Source: Enterobacter asburiae
GTDB taxonomy: Bacteria; Pseudomonadota; Gammaproteobacteria; Enterobacterales; Enterobacteriaceae
DNA length: 64,000 nucleotides
Direction of reading: 5' to 3'
Assembly: GCF_007035645.1 (NCBI RefSeq)
Contig: NZ_AP019632.1
Span: forward strand, 124,001-188,000
This document shows positions 39,002 to 48,966 of the stretch, one piece after another (position 1 is the first letter of the stretch; each line of letters opens with the position of its first letter). A model generated the notes under the pieces. The model searched no databases and was not told the origin of the DNA. It was given only the letters and a program-made list of their open reading frames with translations. Made by a program: the position numbers and the translations under genes.

Positions 39002-39047
39002 ACTCATCCCCTGCCGCTTTCTGCCGGGAGGAAGCGTGAGGATGAGT
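39002..39047. promoter_or_regulatory. Inverted pair of MalT-box-like sites upstream of malS
   Basis: GGGGATGAGT on the minus strand (39011-39002) and GAGGATGAGT on the plus strand (39038-39047) match the MalT box GGGGA(T/G)GAGG at 9/10 and 8/10, with a weaker GGGAGGA at 39026. Position, 56-101 bases ahead of the malS ATG, fits activation of malS by MalT and maltotriose, known in E. coli. The rest of the 314-base malS-bax interval shows no gene. Confidence 0.5.
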
Positions 39048-39260
39048 GATCTCGCGCAAAATTAGGCAGTTATCTGCGATAGCGCACACAGTTTTTGTGG
39101 AATGATGTTTTTATGAGCAAGTTTCAGGTGACATAGTTTCGGAATTGGACTATTTCTATACGTGCTCTTGAAGTCTATTTTTGATATGATTTGAGATTCC
39201 GCTCTCAAATTTGTGAAAAAAATAAGGTGTTGGGATGATTACATCCGACCAGGAGACCTA

Positions 39261-40085
39261 ATGATATCGACTCCCATTCGACGATATGGGGCTGCGATAC
39301 TCATGTTACTCACCACGGCATTTTCGGGTGAGGTGCTTGCGAAGACGCACACGGATACAACGAGTAAGAAAGCCCACGTAATAAAGACGACAAGTAGTAA
39401 GGTTAGCAGTAAACAAGAGTATTCTCGCAATAGTGCAAAGAGTAGTTCACTTCCTGATTTGCGAAAATACCCTTCCGGAACACCAAGGAAAAAAGCGTTT
39501 CTCCGGACGGTAATGCCTTACATCACGAGTCAAAATGCCGCGATTACTGCGGATCGTAACTGGCTGATTTCCAAACAGTACGATAGCCGCTGGTCGCCGT
39601 CAGAGCGCGCGCGTCTGAAAGATATCACGAAGCGCTACAAGCTGAGCTGGAACGGTAACACCCGTCGTGTGCCGTGGAATGCTCTCCTTGAGCGTGTGGA
39701 TATCATCCCGGGCAGCATGGTTGCGACCATGGCTGCTGCCGAAAGCGGCTGGGGTACTTCTAAGCTCGCGCGTAGCAACAACAACCTTTTCGGCATGAAA
39801 TGTGTGAAAGGTCGTTGTAATAATGCCCCTGGCAAGGTGAAAGGCTATTCGCAGTTTGAATCTGTGAAAGATTCCGTCAGCGCCTATGTGGTGAATCTGA
39901 ACACGCACCCGGCCTACTCATCGTTCCGTAAATCACGCGCTCAGCTGCGTAAAGCGGACCAGGAAGTGACGGCCAGTACGATGATCCACAAGCTGAAAGG
40001 TTATTCGACAAAGGGACAGAGCTATAACAACTATCTGTTCGCCATGTACCAGGATAACCAGCGCTTAATCGCCGCCCATATGTAA
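39261..40085 (+). CDS. bax: Bax protein, putative glucosaminidase-domain (FlgJ-like) protein
   Basis: 274 residues. A signal peptide (LMLLTTAFSGEVLA) and a basic Ser/Thr/Lys-rich linker precede a mannosyl-glycoprotein endo-beta-N-acetylglucosaminidase-like domain (GH73) with VATMAAAESGWGTSKLARSNNNLFGMKC; the Glu in AAESGWG is the likely catalytic acid. It is probably a periplasmic peptidoglycan hydrolase, and no firm role is known. AGGAGA precedes the ATG at 39261; a longer frame to 39213 is rejected. Neighbours malS and xylR as in E. coli. Confidence 0.94.
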   Translation: MISTPIRRYGAAILMLLTTAFSGEVLAKTHTDTTSKKAHVIKTTSSKVSSKQEYSRNSAKSSSLPDLRKYPSGTPRKKAFLRTVMPYITSQNAAITADRNWLISKQYDSRWSPSERARLKDITKRYKLSWNGNTRRVPWNALLERVDIIPGSMVATMAAAESGWGTSKLARSNNNLFGMKCVKGRCNNAPGKVKGYSQFESVKDSVSAYVVNLNTHPAYSSFRKSRAQLRKADQEVTASTMIHKLKGYSTKGQSYNNYLFAMYQDNQRLIAAHM

Positions 40086-40092
40086 TCTCAAA

Positions 40093-40125
40093 AAAACGCC
40101 TTCCACTGGAAGGCGTTTTCTTTTC
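40093..40125. terminator. Bidirectional terminator between bax and xylR
   Basis: AAAACGCCTTCC (40093-40104) pairs with GGAAGGCGTTTT (40108-40119) around ACT, with A-run and T-run flanks. It can end both bax and the leftward xylR transcript, which is convergent. Confidence 0.92.
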
Positions 40126-41303
40126 TATATCAGCACCTCGCTGTGGCGATCCCGATACTCCTTCGGCGTGGTGTCATACTCTTTGCGAAACACGGAATAG
40201 AAATATTGCAGAGACGGGTATCCGCACATCTGCGAGATTTCGTTGATCGACAGTGACGTAGAAATGAGCAGGCTGCGTGCTTTCTCCAGCTTTTCAGCAT
40301 GGATGACGGCATGAATGGTTTCGCCCACCTCTTCTTTAAAACGCTTCTCCAGATTCGAACGCGAAATGCCCACCGAATCCAGTACCTGATCGACCTTTAT
40401 CCCTTTGCAGGCGTGGTTGCGAATGTAGTGCATGGCCTGAATAACGGCCGGGTCGCTTAAGGAGCGATAATCGGTTGAGCGACGCTCCACGACGCGGACA
40501 GGAGGCACGAGCAAACGCTGAAGCGGTAGAGACTCTTTATCGAGCAGACGATGCAGCAGCTTCGCCGCCTGATAGCCCATCTGACGCGTGCCCTGAGCAA
40601 CGGAGGAGAGCGCCACGCGAGACAGATAGCGGGTCAGTTCTTCGTTATCAATGCCAATCACGCACAGCTTTTCGGGCACCGGAATGTGTAAATGTTCGCA
40701 GACCTGCAGCACGTGCCGCGCGCGGGCGTCCGTCACGGCGATAATACCGGTTTGCGGCGGCAGCGTTTGCAGCCAGTCCGCCAGGCGGTTTTGCGCGTGC
40801 TGCCAGTTTTCCGGCGCGGTCTCCAGCCCCTGATAGACCACGCCACGGTATTTCTCCTGCGCGACCAGCTGGCAAAACGCGTGTTCTCGCTCAACGGCCC
40901 AGCGCTTGCCGCTGGTGGCCGGTAACCCATAAAACGCGAAGCGATGGACGCCTTTCTCTTTTAAATGGAGAAAGGCGGCCTCGACCAGGGCATGGTTATC
41001 GGTGGCAATATAATGGACCGGCGGATAGTGTTCGGGCGCATGGTAGGAGCCGCCGACGCCCACAATCGGGACGTCGACGTCGGTCAGCAGCTGCTCAATG
41101 ATGGGATCGTCATAGTCGGCGATGACGCCATCGCCCAGCCAGTCTTTGATGTTCTCCAGACGGGTACGAAAATCTTCTTCAATAAAAATATCCCATTCGG
41201 ATTGCGACGCCTGCAAATATTCACCAACACCTTCCACCACCTGACGGTCGTAGGCTTTATTGGCATTGAATAACAACGTAATGCGGTGACGCTTTTCAAA
41301 CAT
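40125..41303 (-). CDS. xylR: Xylose operon activator XylR
   Basis: 392 residues. A LacI/periplasmic-binding-like N-terminal domain (residues ~1-275; ITLLFNANKAYDRQVVEGVGEYL) binds D-xylose, joined to an AraC-type C-terminal DNA-binding domain with two helix-turn-helices (VDQVLDSVGISRSNLEKRFKEEV and SINEISQMCGYPSLQYFYSVFRKEYDTTPKEYR). It activates xylAB and xylFGH. Gene order xylF-xylG-xylH-xylR on one strand means that it can be read through from the transporter genes. Confidence 0.96.
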   Translation of the reverse strand: MFEKRHRITLLFNANKAYDRQVVEGVGEYLQASQSEWDIFIEEDFRTRLENIKDWLGDGVIADYDDPIIEQLLTDVDVPIVGVGGSYHAPEHYPPVHYIATDNHALVEAAFLHLKEKGVHRFAFYGLPATSGKRWAVEREHAFCQLVAQEKYRGVVYQGLETAPENWQHAQNRLADWLQTLPPQTGIIAVTDARARHVLQVCEHLHIPVPEKLCVIGIDNEELTRYLSRVALSSVAQGTRQMGYQAAKLLHRLLDKESLPLQRLLVPPVRVVERRSTDYRSLSDPAVIQAMHYIRNHACKGIKVDQVLDSVGISRSNLEKRFKEEVGETIHAVIHAEKLEKARSLLISTSLSINEISQMCGYPSLQYFYSVFRKEYDTTPKEYRDRHSEVLI

Positions 41304-41336
41304 GGCTCACTTCCCAATTAAGTCACAATACGGTTA

Positions 41337-42518
41337 TCAGGCCCGTCGCTTGGTGGCCGAGTCCATCCAGACTGCCAGTAAAAGAATGGCCCCCTTGACG
41401 ATATACTGCCAAAACGTCGGGACGTCCATCATACTCATCCCGTTATCCAACGACGCCATGATAAATGCCCCCATGACCGCGCCCGCCACGCTCCCGATAC
41501 CCCCTGCGAGGCTGGTGCCGCCAATGACGCAGGCGGCGATAGCATCCAGCTCGGCGATGTTACCGGCGGAGGGAGAACCGGCGCCCAGACGCGAGCTGAG
41601 GATCAACCCGGCGATAGCGACCATCAGGCCGTTAATGGCGAAGACCGCCAGCTTGGTACGTTCGACATTGATACCCGAGAGACGGGCAGCTTCAAGGTTG
41701 CCGCCAATGGCATAAATACGGCGGCCAAACGCGGTGCGCGTCGCCATAAACATACCGGCCAGCAGTAAAAGCGCCAGCAGCAGGACGGGGGTCGGAACGC
41801 CGCGATAGTCGTTTAAAAGCCAGATGGCGCCCAGCACAATGACCGCCGTGAGCGCCTGACGCCCCACTACCGACGTTGACGCCGGAGAAGCCAGCCCCAG
41901 CGCCTGACGGCGCATGCGTCCACGCCACTGCCACGCGACAAATCCCAGTAACCCCACCACACCGAGGGTAAAGCCCACGGTATCCGAGAGGTAACTCTGG
42001 CCAATCTGCGACATGGCTGCACTGGTCGGGGAGACGGTGGTGCCGTTAGTGATGCCGATTAAGATCCCGCGAAAGGCCAGCATCCCCGCCAGGGTGACAA
42101 TGAACGATGGCACCTTACGGTAGGCAACCCACCAGCCGTTCCAGGCTCCCAGTACCAGACCCAGCACCAGCGTGACCGCCACGGTCAGCGGCAGCGGCCA
42201 GCCGAGCCAGACGTCAAAAATCGCCGCCACGCCGCCGAGGAGACCCATCATCGACCCGACCGACAGGTCGATCTCCGCGGAGATAATCACGAACACCATG
42301 CCCACCGCCAGAATGCCGGTGATGGCGGTCTGGCGGAGCAGGTTAGAGACGTTACGTGCGCTTAAGTACGAGCCATCGGTCATCCAGGTAAAGAAGAGCA
42401 TGATGACGATAATGGCCGCGATCATCACGAAAACCTGCAGGTTAAGCGCTTTTAAGCCCGCGAACGCACCGGGCGTCGGAACAGCGACTTTGATATCAGA
42501 CGGATTGCTTTTCGACAT
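41337..42518 (-). CDS. xylH: Xylose ABC transporter permease XylH
   Basis: 393 residues with about ten membrane segments, RbsC/AraH-type permease. It contains [18 protein letters not shown], the conserved [17 protein letters not shown] and, towards the C-terminus, [27 protein letters not shown]. It forms the channel of the D-xylose importer with XylG and XylF. The start overlaps the xylG 3' end by 23 bases, so translation is coupled. Confidence 0.96.
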   Translation of the reverse strand: MSKSNPSDIKVAVPTPGAFAGLKALNLQVFVMIAAIIVIMLFFTWMTDGSYLSARNVSNLLRQTAITGILAVGMVFVIISAEIDLSVGSMMGLLGGVAAIFDVWLGWPLPLTVAVTLVLGLVLGAWNGWWVAYRKVPSFIVTLAGMLAFRGILIGITNGTTVSPTSAAMSQIGQSYLSDTVGFTLGVVGLLGFVAWQWRGRMRRQALGLASPASTSVVGRQALTAVIVLGAIWLLNDYRGVPTPVLLLALLLLAGMFMATRTAFGRRIYAIGGNLEAARLSGINVERTKLAVFAINGLMVAIAGLILSSRLGAGSPSAGNIAELDAIAACVIGGTSLAGGIGSVAGAVMGAFIMASLDNGMSMMDVPTFWQYIVKGAILLLAVWMDSATKRRA

Positions 42519-44037
42519 GACGTTCGCTCCTTAAAGCGGCTTCCATCACCTGCTCCTGCGTCAGGTTCTGGTTAATCAGGTTGGCTTTCAGTTTTCCCTC
42601 ATGCATGACCAGCACGCGGTCGCTCAGTCCGAGCACTTCGGGTAATTCAGACGAAATGACAATGACGGCAATCCCTTGCTGTACAAGCTGATTAATCAGT
42701 TTGTAGATTTCATATTTGGCACCGATATCAATCCCGCGCGTTGGCTCATCAAGAATTAATATGCGTGGATTGAGAAGCAGGCAGCGCGCCAGAATCGCCT
42801 TCTGCTGGTTTCCCCCGCTCAGACGGCCAATAGCCAGTTCCGGCGAGGAGGTTTTGACCTTCAGCCGGGCAAGCGACTGGAGGATGCACTGCTGCTCGGC
42901 GGCGTCGTCCAGGCTGCTCAGCGCGCCGGAGAACCGATCGAGTGCCGCAAGCGTAATGTTTTTACCCACCGCCATCACCGGTACGATGCCGTCTTTCTTA
43001 CGATCTTCCGGCACCATGGCAATGCCGTGGGCAATCGCCTGCTGGCAGTTGTCGATTTTCACCGGCTGGCCGTCGATATAAACCGTGCCCTCCCAGCGCC
43101 CCGGCCACACGCCAAACAGGCACTGTACGGCTTCGGTGCGCCCGGCACCGACGAGGCCGGCAATCCCAAGAATTTCACCGCTGTGAAGAGAAAACGAGAC
43201 GTTATTGACGCGCTTGATGTGGCGGTTAACGGGGTGCCACGCGGTCAAGTTTTCCACGCGCAGCACTTCATCGCCCTTAGCGTGAGGCTCATTCGGGTAG
43301 AGCGCCGTCAGCTCGCGGCCCACCATCATGGTGATGATGTCATCTTCGCTCATCCCGGTGGCTTCACGTGTGCCGATGTGCTGCCCGTCGCGGATCACGC
43401 AGATGGTGTCCGAAATGGCTTTGACCTCGTTCAGCTTGTGCGAAATGTAGATACAGGCGATGCCGTGGTTTTGCAGATCGCGGATGATGTTGAGCAGAAC
43501 CGCGGTTTCCTGTTCGGTGAGCGAGGCCGTTGGCTCATCAAGGATCAGCAGCCTGACCTGTTTATTTAGCGCCTTCGCTATTTCGACCAGCTGCTGTTGA
43601 CCCAGGCCCAGATCCCCCACGCGGGTATCCGGTGAAATGTTGAGGCTCACCTGCGCCAGCAGCTTTTCGCAGCGGAGCGTCATGGTGTCGTAATCCAGCA
43701 CGCCGCGGTGGGAAATTTCGGCCCCGAGGAAGATGTTCTCTAGCACGGTGAGATGCTTCACCAGCGCCAGCTCCTGGTGGATGATGGCGATGCCTTTGCG
43801 TTCGGTATCGCGGATGTGTGTCGCCTGAATCACTTCACCGGCAAAGACGATTTCGCCTTCGTAGCTGCCGTGTGGGTAGATCCCGCACAGCACTTTCATC
43901 AGCGTCGACTTGCCCGAGCCGTTCTCGCCGCACAGTGAAACCACTTCGCCGGGGTTCAACCGGAGGCTAACGTTATCGACGGCTTTCACCGTGCCGAAGC
44001 GCTTGGTGATGCTTTTCATTTCAAGTAAATAGGGCAT
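42496..44037 (-). CDS. xylG: Xylose ABC transporter ATP-binding protein XylG
   Basis: 513 residues with two fused ABC ATPase domains, as in RbsA/AraG. The first has Walker [10 protein letters not shown], signature [15 protein letters not shown] and Walker [11 protein letters not shown]. The second has a degenerate A-loop (GLVGAGRTE), signature [16 protein letters not shown] and [13 protein letters not shown]. It drives xylose import. The ATG at 44037 gives the E. coli length; a longer frame to 44073 is rejected. It follows xylF after a GC-rich hairpin. Confidence 0.96.
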   Translation of the reverse strand: MPYLLEMKSITKRFGTVKAVDNVSLRLNPGEVVSLCGENGSGKSTLMKVLCGIYPHGSYEGEIVFAGEVIQATHIRDTERKGIAIIHQELALVKHLTVLENIFLGAEISHRGVLDYDTMTLRCEKLLAQVSLNISPDTRVGDLGLGQQQLVEIAKALNKQVRLLILDEPTASLTEQETAVLLNIIRDLQNHGIACIYISHKLNEVKAISDTICVIRDGQHIGTREATGMSEDDIITMMVGRELTALYPNEPHAKGDEVLRVENLTAWHPVNRHIKRVNNVSFSLHSGEILGIAGLVGAGRTEAVQCLFGVWPGRWEGTVYIDGQPVKIDNCQQAIAHGIAMVPEDRKKDGIVPVMAVGKNITLAALDRFSGALSSLDDAAEQQCILQSLARLKVKTSSPELAIGRLSGGNQQKAILARCLLLNPRILILDEPTRGIDIGAKYEIYKLINQLVQQGIAVIVISSELPEVLGLSDRVLVMHEGKLKANLINQNLTQEQVMEAALRSERHVEKQSV

Positions 44038-44081
44038 AACCGCTCCACATAGCCCGAGGGAAGAACAGTACAACGTGATGC

Positions 44082-44100
44082 GCCCCCGCAGAGCAGGGGC
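44082..44100 (-). terminator. Intercistronic hairpin between xylF and xylG
   Basis: GCCCCCGC (44082-44089) pairs with GCAGGGGC (44093-44100), seven of eight positions plus one G-U on the message strand, around AGA. Such structures after binding-protein genes protect the upstream mRNA and allow XylF to be made in excess over XylGH. Confidence 0.6.
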
Positions 44101-44109
44101 CGCGCCGGA

Positions 44110-45102
44110 TTACAGTTCGCTCTTCTTGTGGAAACCGTCTTTAACCACGGTGGCGTCAATGTTCTCTTTATTGACTTCAATCGGCGTGAGCAGGCGAGCC
44201 GGAACGTCTTTCAGGCCGTTATTCAGCGTTGCGTCTGCTTTAGGTTGTTTGCCATTACCCAGCTCCACGGCGATTTCCGCCGCCGTATTGGCCAGCTGGG
44301 TAATCGGTTTGTAGACCGTCATGGTTTGGGTGCCTGCGATAATGCGTTTTACGCCAGCGAGATCGGCATCCTGTCCTGAAATGGCGACTTTTCCGGCCAG
44401 CCCCTGTGCGCTCAGGGCCTGGATAGCACCGCCTGCAGTGGCATCGTTGGAGGCCACAACCGCATCAATTTTGTTGTTGTTGGCCGTCAGCGCGTTTTCC
44501 ATAATTTTCAGCGCGTTTTCTGGCAGCCAGCCGTCGGCCCACTGATCGCCAACCACTTTAATTTTCCCGTTGTCGATGTACGGTTTAAGGACTTTCATTT
44601 GCCCTTCGCGGAACAGTTTGGCGTTGTTATCTACCGGAGAGCCGCCCATCAGGAAATAATTGCCCTGAGGCACTTTGTCGATCAGGCTTTGCGCCTGTAA
44701 TTCCCCGACTTTTTCATTGTCGAACGAAATATAATAATCAATATCCGCATTATTAATCATGCGGTCATAGGCCAGGACTTTTATGCCTTCCTGTTTGGCT
44801 TCTTTCACCACGTTACTTAATACCTGGCCGTTATAGGGGATAATGACCAGAACATCGACGCCACGGTTGATCATATTCTCGATCTGCGACATTTGTGTTT
44901 CTTCGTTGCCGTTAGCCGACTGAACAAACACGCTTGCGCCGAGAGATTCTGCTTTCTTCACAAAAATATCGCGATCTTTTTGCCAGCGCTCCAGGCGCAG
45001 GTCGTCAATCGCCATGCCAATTTTGACCTCTTTGGCATGTCCTGCAAAGCTTGCAAGGATAAGCGTAGTGCAGAGCGTTAGAGTCAGGTTCTTTATCTTC
45101 AT
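44110..45102 (-). CDS. xylF: D-xylose periplasmic binding protein
   Basis: 330 residues. A signal peptide (LTLTLCTTLILASFAGHA before KEVKIGMAID) precedes a type I periplasmic-binding fold with LRLERWQKDRDIF, VLVIIPYNGQVL, YISFDNEKVGELQAQSL and ISGQDADLAGVKRI (sugar-binding Asp). It delivers D-xylose to XylGH. The ATG at 45102 gives the usual length. First gene of xylFGHR, divergent from xylA. Confidence 0.96.
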   Translation of the reverse strand: MKIKNLTLTLCTTLILASFAGHAKEVKIGMAIDDLRLERWQKDRDIFVKKAESLGASVFVQSANGNEETQMSQIENMINRGVDVLVIIPYNGQVLSNVVKEAKQEGIKVLAYDRMINNADIDYYISFDNEKVGELQAQSLIDKVPQGNYFLMGGSPVDNNAKLFREGQMKVLKPYIDNGKIKVVGDQWADGWLPENALKIMENALTANNNKIDAVVASNDATAGGAIQALSAQGLAGKVAISGQDADLAGVKRIIAGTQTMTVYKPITQLANTAAEIAVELGNGKQPKADATLNNGLKDVPARLLTPIEVNKENIDATVVKDGFHKKSEL

Positions 45103-45473
45103 AATTATTAGGCCTTTTTGTAGGGGTATGTGTTGCTGAGATAAAAGAAACATTCACTACTGAGACGCAGCAAATTTTTAACGCGGAAAGGCGGGCTGGC
45201 AATTACAGATTTTTATCTTCTCATTATGATATTTGGTTTATTTCTAAATTTATGACCGCGATCGGATTTTAAAATACGTAACGTCTTAATTACATTTGAT
45301 TCTGGAATACGCGCCGAAAAATAGTTTGTCTGCGCATTATTTTGCGAGCCAGCGCACAGTTGTGCATTCTCTCAATAGCAGTGTGAAATAACGTAATTGA
45401 GCAACCCAAAATGTCTATTCACTATTACTCCTGTATCAACGACTCGCCGCATACCCTGATTATGGAGCTCAAT
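45103..45473. promoter_or_regulatory. xylF/xylA divergent control region
   Basis: 371 bases between the two starts. The centre is AT-rich. A CRP-like sequence TATGACCGCGATCGGA (45251-45266) lies near the middle, as expected for a shared activator site, but it departs from consensus in the right half. XylR half-sites should flank it; I cannot place them with confidence. The 21 codons before xylA (45411-45473) are an open frame in phase with it. Confidence 0.4.
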
Positions 45474-46796
45474 ATGCAAGCTTATTTCGACCAACTCGAT
45501 CGTGTTCGTTACGAAGGCCCAAAAACGACCAATCCTTTAGCATTTCGTCACTACAACCCGGATGAGCTGGTGCTGGGTAAGCGCATGGAAGATCATCTGC
45601 GCTTTGCCGCCTGTTACTGGCATACCTTCTGCTGGAACGGCGCCGATATGTTCGGCGTGGGTTCCTTTGACCGCCCGTGGCAGCAGCCGGGTGAGGCCAT
45701 TGAGCTGGCAAAGCGCAAAGCCGATGTCGCATTTGAGTTCTTCCACAAGCTGAACGTACCGTACTACTGCTTCCATGACGTGGACGTGTCGCCGGAAGGC
45801 GCGTCGCTGAAAGAGTATCTGAACAATTTTGCGCAGATGGTGGATGTACTGGCGGCGAAACAGCAGCAAAGCGGCGTGAAGCTGCTCTGGGGCACGGCAA
45901 ACTGCTTCACCAACCCACGCTACGGCGCGGGCGCGGCAACCAATCCGGATCCGGAAGTGTTTAGCTGGGCAGCCACGCAGGTGGTGACGGCAATGAACGC
46001 TACGCATCAGCTGGGTGGCGAGAACTATGTCCTGTGGGGTGGCCGTGAAGGTTATGAAACGCTGCTGAACACCGACCTGCGTCAGGAGCGCGAGCAGATT
46101 GGCCGCTTTATGCAGATGGTTGTCGACCATAAGCACAAAATCGGCTTCCGCGGCACGCTGCTGATTGAGCCGAAACCGCAGGAACCGACCAAGCATCAGT
46201 ATGACTACGACGTGGCGACGGTTTATGGCTTCCTGAAGCAGTTCGGTCTGGAAAAAGAGATCAAAGTGAACATTGAAGCCAACCACGCCACGCTGGCGGG
46301 CCACTCTTTCCATCACGAGATCGCGTCTGCCATTGCGCTGGGCATTTTCGGCTCTGTCGATGCGAACCGTGGCGATGCACAGCTGGGCTGGGACACCGAT
46401 CAGTTCCCGAACAGCGTGGAAGAGAATGCGCTGGTGATGTACGAAATCGTCAAAGCGGGCGGTTTCACCACCGGCGGCCTGAACTTTGACGCCAAGGTGC
46501 GTCGTCAGAGCACCGACAAATACGATCTGTTCTACGGCCACATTGGCGCGATGGACACCATGGCGCTGGCGCTGAAAGTGGCGGCTCGTATGATTGAAGA
46601 CGGCGAGCTGGATAAACGCGTAGCGAAGCGTTACAGCGGCTGGAACAGTGAGCTGGGTCAGCAAATCTTGAAAGGTCAGTTATCGCTGGCGGAAATTGCG
46701 AAGTACGCTGAACAACAGCAGCTGGCGCCGCAGCACCAGAGCGGGCACCAGGAACTGCTGGAAAATCTCGTAAACCACTATCTGTTTGATAAGTGA
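45474..46796 (+). CDS. xylA: Xylose isomerase
   Basis: 440 residues. Metal-dependent (Mg/Mn/Co) TIM-barrel enzyme that converts D-xylose to D-xylulose. Catalytic His and Asp are in [13 protein letters not shown], metal ligands in [33 protein letters not shown] and WDTDQFPN, with Asp in [11 protein letters not shown]. The frame is open in phase to 45411, but [15 protein letters not shown] with GGAG at 45463-45466 matches E. coli. It is followed by a REP unit and xylB. Confidence 0.97.
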   Translation: MQAYFDQLDRVRYEGPKTTNPLAFRHYNPDELVLGKRMEDHLRFAACYWHTFCWNGADMFGVGSFDRPWQQPGEAIELAKRKADVAFEFFHKLNVPYYCFHDVDVSPEGASLKEYLNNFAQMVDVLAAKQQQSGVKLLWGTANCFTNPRYGAGAATNPDPEVFSWAATQVVTAMNATHQLGGENYVLWGGREGYETLLNTDLRQEREQIGRFMQMVVDHKHKIGFRGTLLIEPKPQEPTKHQYDYDVATVYGFLKQFGLEKEIKVNIEANHATLAGHSFHHEIASAIALGIFGSVDANRGDAQLGWDTDQFPNSVEENALVMYEIVKAGGFTTGGLNFDAKVRRQSTDKYDLFYGHIGAMDTMALALKVAARMIEDGELDKRVAKRYSGWNSELGQQILKGQLSLAEIAKYAEQQQLAPQHQSGHQELLENLVNHYLFDK

Positions 46797-46807
46797 TTGA
46801 GCTGAAG

Positions 46808-46851
46808 ATGCACGTAGGCCCGGTAAGCGTTAGCGCCACCGGGCATTTCTG
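46808..46851. repeat. REP unit between xylA and xylB
   Basis: GTAGGCCCGGTAAGCGTTAG followed by CGCCACCGGGCA has the REP consensus with an imperfect internal palindrome (GCCCGGT/ACCGGGC). Its position in the operon suggests 3' protection of the xylA message. Confidence 0.8.
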
Positions 46852-46868
46852 TTAAAGGAGTCACCGTA

Positions 46869-48323
46869 ATGTATATCGGGATCGATCTTGGCACATCGGG
46901 TGTGAAAGCCATCCTGTTGAGCGAGCAGGGCGACGTGTTAGCCACGCAGACGGAAACGCTGCAGGTTTCACGTCCGCATCCGCTGTGGTCAGAACAGGAT
47001 CCGGAGCAGTGGTGGCAGGCGACGGATCGCGCAATTAAAGCCTTAGGTGAGCAGCACAGCCTTCGTGACGTGAAAGCGCTGGGAATTGCCGGACAAATGC
47101 ACGGCGCTACGCTGCTCGACAGCCAGCATCGCGTGCTGCGTCCAGCGATCCTCTGGAACGATGGCCGCTGTGCGGAAGAGTGCGCGCTTCTTGAGGAATG
47201 CGTGCCCAATTCCCGGGAGATTACCGGCAACCTGATGATGCCCGGCTTTACTGCGCCCAAATTGCTGTGGGTGCAGCGCCACGAACCGCAGATTTTCCGT
47301 CAGGTGGCGAAAGTCCTGCTGCCGAAAGACTATCTGCGTTTTCGCATAACGGGCGATTTCGCCAGCGACATGTCCGATGCCGCCGGCACCATGTGGCTCG
47401 ACGTGGCGAAGCGCGACTGGAGCGAGGCGATGCTGGATGCATGCTATCTGACCCGGGAACATATGCCAGCGCTGTACGAAGGCTGTGAGGTGACAGGCGC
47501 GCTGCTGCCAGCCGTTGCTGAACGCTGGAATATGCCTGCCGTACCGGTGGTGGCCGGGGGCGGCGATAACGCGGCGGGCGCTGTCGGTGTCGGCATGGTT
47601 GAGGCGGGGCAGGCGATGCTGTCGCTGGGAACGTCCGGCGTCTATTTTGCCGTCAGCGACGGGTATCGCAGTAATCCTGAAAGCGCTGTGCACAGTTTCT
47701 GTCATGCCCTTCCCGGGAAATGGCATTTGATGTCGGTGATGCTCAGCGCGGCATCCTGCCTGGCCTGGGCGGCAAAACTCACCGGCATGGCCGACGTTCC
47801 GGCGCTCATTTCCGCAGCCCAGCAGGCGGATGACGCTGCGGGTACCGTCTGGTTTTTACCGTATCTTTCCGGCGAGCGTACCCCGCACAACAACCCGGAA
47901 GCGAAAGGGGTGTTCTTTGGCTTAACCCATCAACATGGCCCGGCAGAGCTGGCGCGTGCGGTTCTGGAAGGCGTGGGCTATGCGCTGGCCGACGGGATGG
48001 ACGTGGTGCACGACTGCGGCCTGAAACCGACGAGCGTCACCCTGATTGGCGGCGGTGCGCGAAGCCCTTACTGGCGACAGATGCTGTCTGATATCAGCGG
48101 GTTGCAGCTGGATTTCCGCACCGGAGGGGATGTCGGGCCCGCGCTCGGTGCCGCGCGACTGGCGCAGATAGCCATTCATCCGGAACAACCGCTTTCGCAA
48201 CTGTTGCCGCAGCTTACGCTTGAACAGGCGCATTTGCCTGACGCGGCGCGCCATGCGCGGTACGCGGAGAGGCGCGACGTGTTCCGCAAAATCTACCAAC
48301 AGCTGTTGCCGCTGATGTCGTAA
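46869..48323 (+). CDS. xylB: Xylulokinase
   Basis: 484 residues, FGGY carbohydrate kinase. It phosphorylates D-xylulose to xylulose 5-phosphate for the pentose phosphate pathway. It shows the N-terminal phosphate-1 loop MYIGIDLGTSGVKAILL, substrate motif GIAGQMHGATLLD, catalytic Asp in GGGDNAAGAVG and the C-terminal adenosine motif LIGGGARSPYWRQM. It lies 72 bases after xylA with a ribosome site AAAGGAG. Confidence 0.97.
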   Translation: MYIGIDLGTSGVKAILLSEQGDVLATQTETLQVSRPHPLWSEQDPEQWWQATDRAIKALGEQHSLRDVKALGIAGQMHGATLLDSQHRVLRPAILWNDGRCAEECALLEECVPNSREITGNLMMPGFTAPKLLWVQRHEPQIFRQVAKVLLPKDYLRFRITGDFASDMSDAAGTMWLDVAKRDWSEAMLDACYLTREHMPALYEGCEVTGALLPAVAERWNMPAVPVVAGGGDNAAGAVGVGMVEAGQAMLSLGTSGVYFAVSDGYRSNPESAVHSFCHALPGKWHLMSVMLSAASCLAWAAKLTGMADVPALISAAQQADDAAGTVWFLPYLSGERTPHNNPEAKGVFFGLTHQHGPAELARAVLEGVGYALADGMDVVHDCGLKPTSVTLIGGGARSPYWRQMLSDISGLQLDFRTGGDVGPALGAARLAQIAIHPEQPLSQLLPQLTLEQAHLPDAARHARYAERRDVFRKIYQQLLPLMS

Positions 48324-48387
48324 AACCGCTTGTCCGGGAGAGGCACGAGGATGTCCTTTTTTGGTCTGTGCGTGCCTTCATTTCCTT

Positions 48388-48413
48388 GCCAGTATGGTGT
48401 TACACCCACTGGC
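48388..48413. promoter_or_regulatory. Interrupted palindrome just upstream of the cysteine hydrolase start
   Basis: GCCAGT (48388-48393) and GGTGT (48396-48400) are matched by ACACC (48402-48406) and ACTGGC (48408-48413), eleven paired positions around a single central T. It abuts the GAGGAGA ribosome site of the gene at 48427. It could be an operator for the co-encoded AraC-type regulator or a translation-controlling hairpin. Confidence 0.45.
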
Positions 48414-48426
48414 GAGGAGATTTATC

Positions 48427-48966
48427 ATGTCACGCATTGCATTAATCAACATCGATACTCAGCAGTCCTTCCATCACCGCAATTACTGGCAGGAGGACGA
48501 AATTCCTGCCTTTCAGCAGGCGATGCTGGGGCTGATCGAAGGCTGCCAGGCGCACAATATTCCGGTCGTTGATATTTTTCACGTGGATGAAGACGGTCCT
48601 TTTACCCTCGAAAGCGGCTATGTCAAACCGATGGCCTTTTTACGTCATCAGCCGGATGTGGTTTTCCAGAAACACGTCCATAATGCGTTTACGGATACCG
48701 GGCTTGACCGCTGGCTGCGCGAGCGTGATATCAACCAGCTGATTATCTGCGGCATTCGCACTGAACAATGCTGTGAAACCACCGCCCGGGTGGCATCCGA
48801 TCTAGGTTATGCTGTGACCTTTGTTAGTGAGGCAACGCTGACGTTTCCCATGACGTACAAGGGGATAACCCTTAGCGCAGCGGAAATTCGCCATCGTACC
48901 GAGACGGTACTTTCCGGGCGTTTTGCCGAGATTAAAACGGTAGCGGAGACGCTGGAGTCACTGTAA
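48427..48966 (+). CDS. Cysteine hydrolase, isochorismatase family
   Basis: 179 residues with the isochorismatase-like fold. The likely catalytic triad is Asp in LINIDTQQSF (residue ~8), Lys in VFQKHVHNAF (~80) and Cys in IRTEQCCETTARVASDLGY (~117-118). It also has the characteristic ERDINQLIICGI strand. Family members hydrolyse amides or enol ethers (nicotinamidase, isochorismatase, ureidoacrylate), and the substrate here is unknown. It lies one base short of an overlap start with a GlxA-type regulator, making a two-gene unit, and replaces the yiaAB genes found here in E. coli. The ATG at 48427 has a GAGGAGA site; an open frame to 48361 is rejected. Confidence 0.85.
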   Translation: MSRIALINIDTQQSFHHRNYWQEDEIPAFQQAMLGLIEGCQAHNIPVVDIFHVDEDGPFTLESGYVKPMAFLRHQPDVVFQKHVHNAFTDTGLDRWLRERDINQLIICGIRTEQCCETTARVASDLGYAVTFVSEATLTFPMTYKGITLSAAEIRHRTETVLSGRFAEIKTVAETLESL

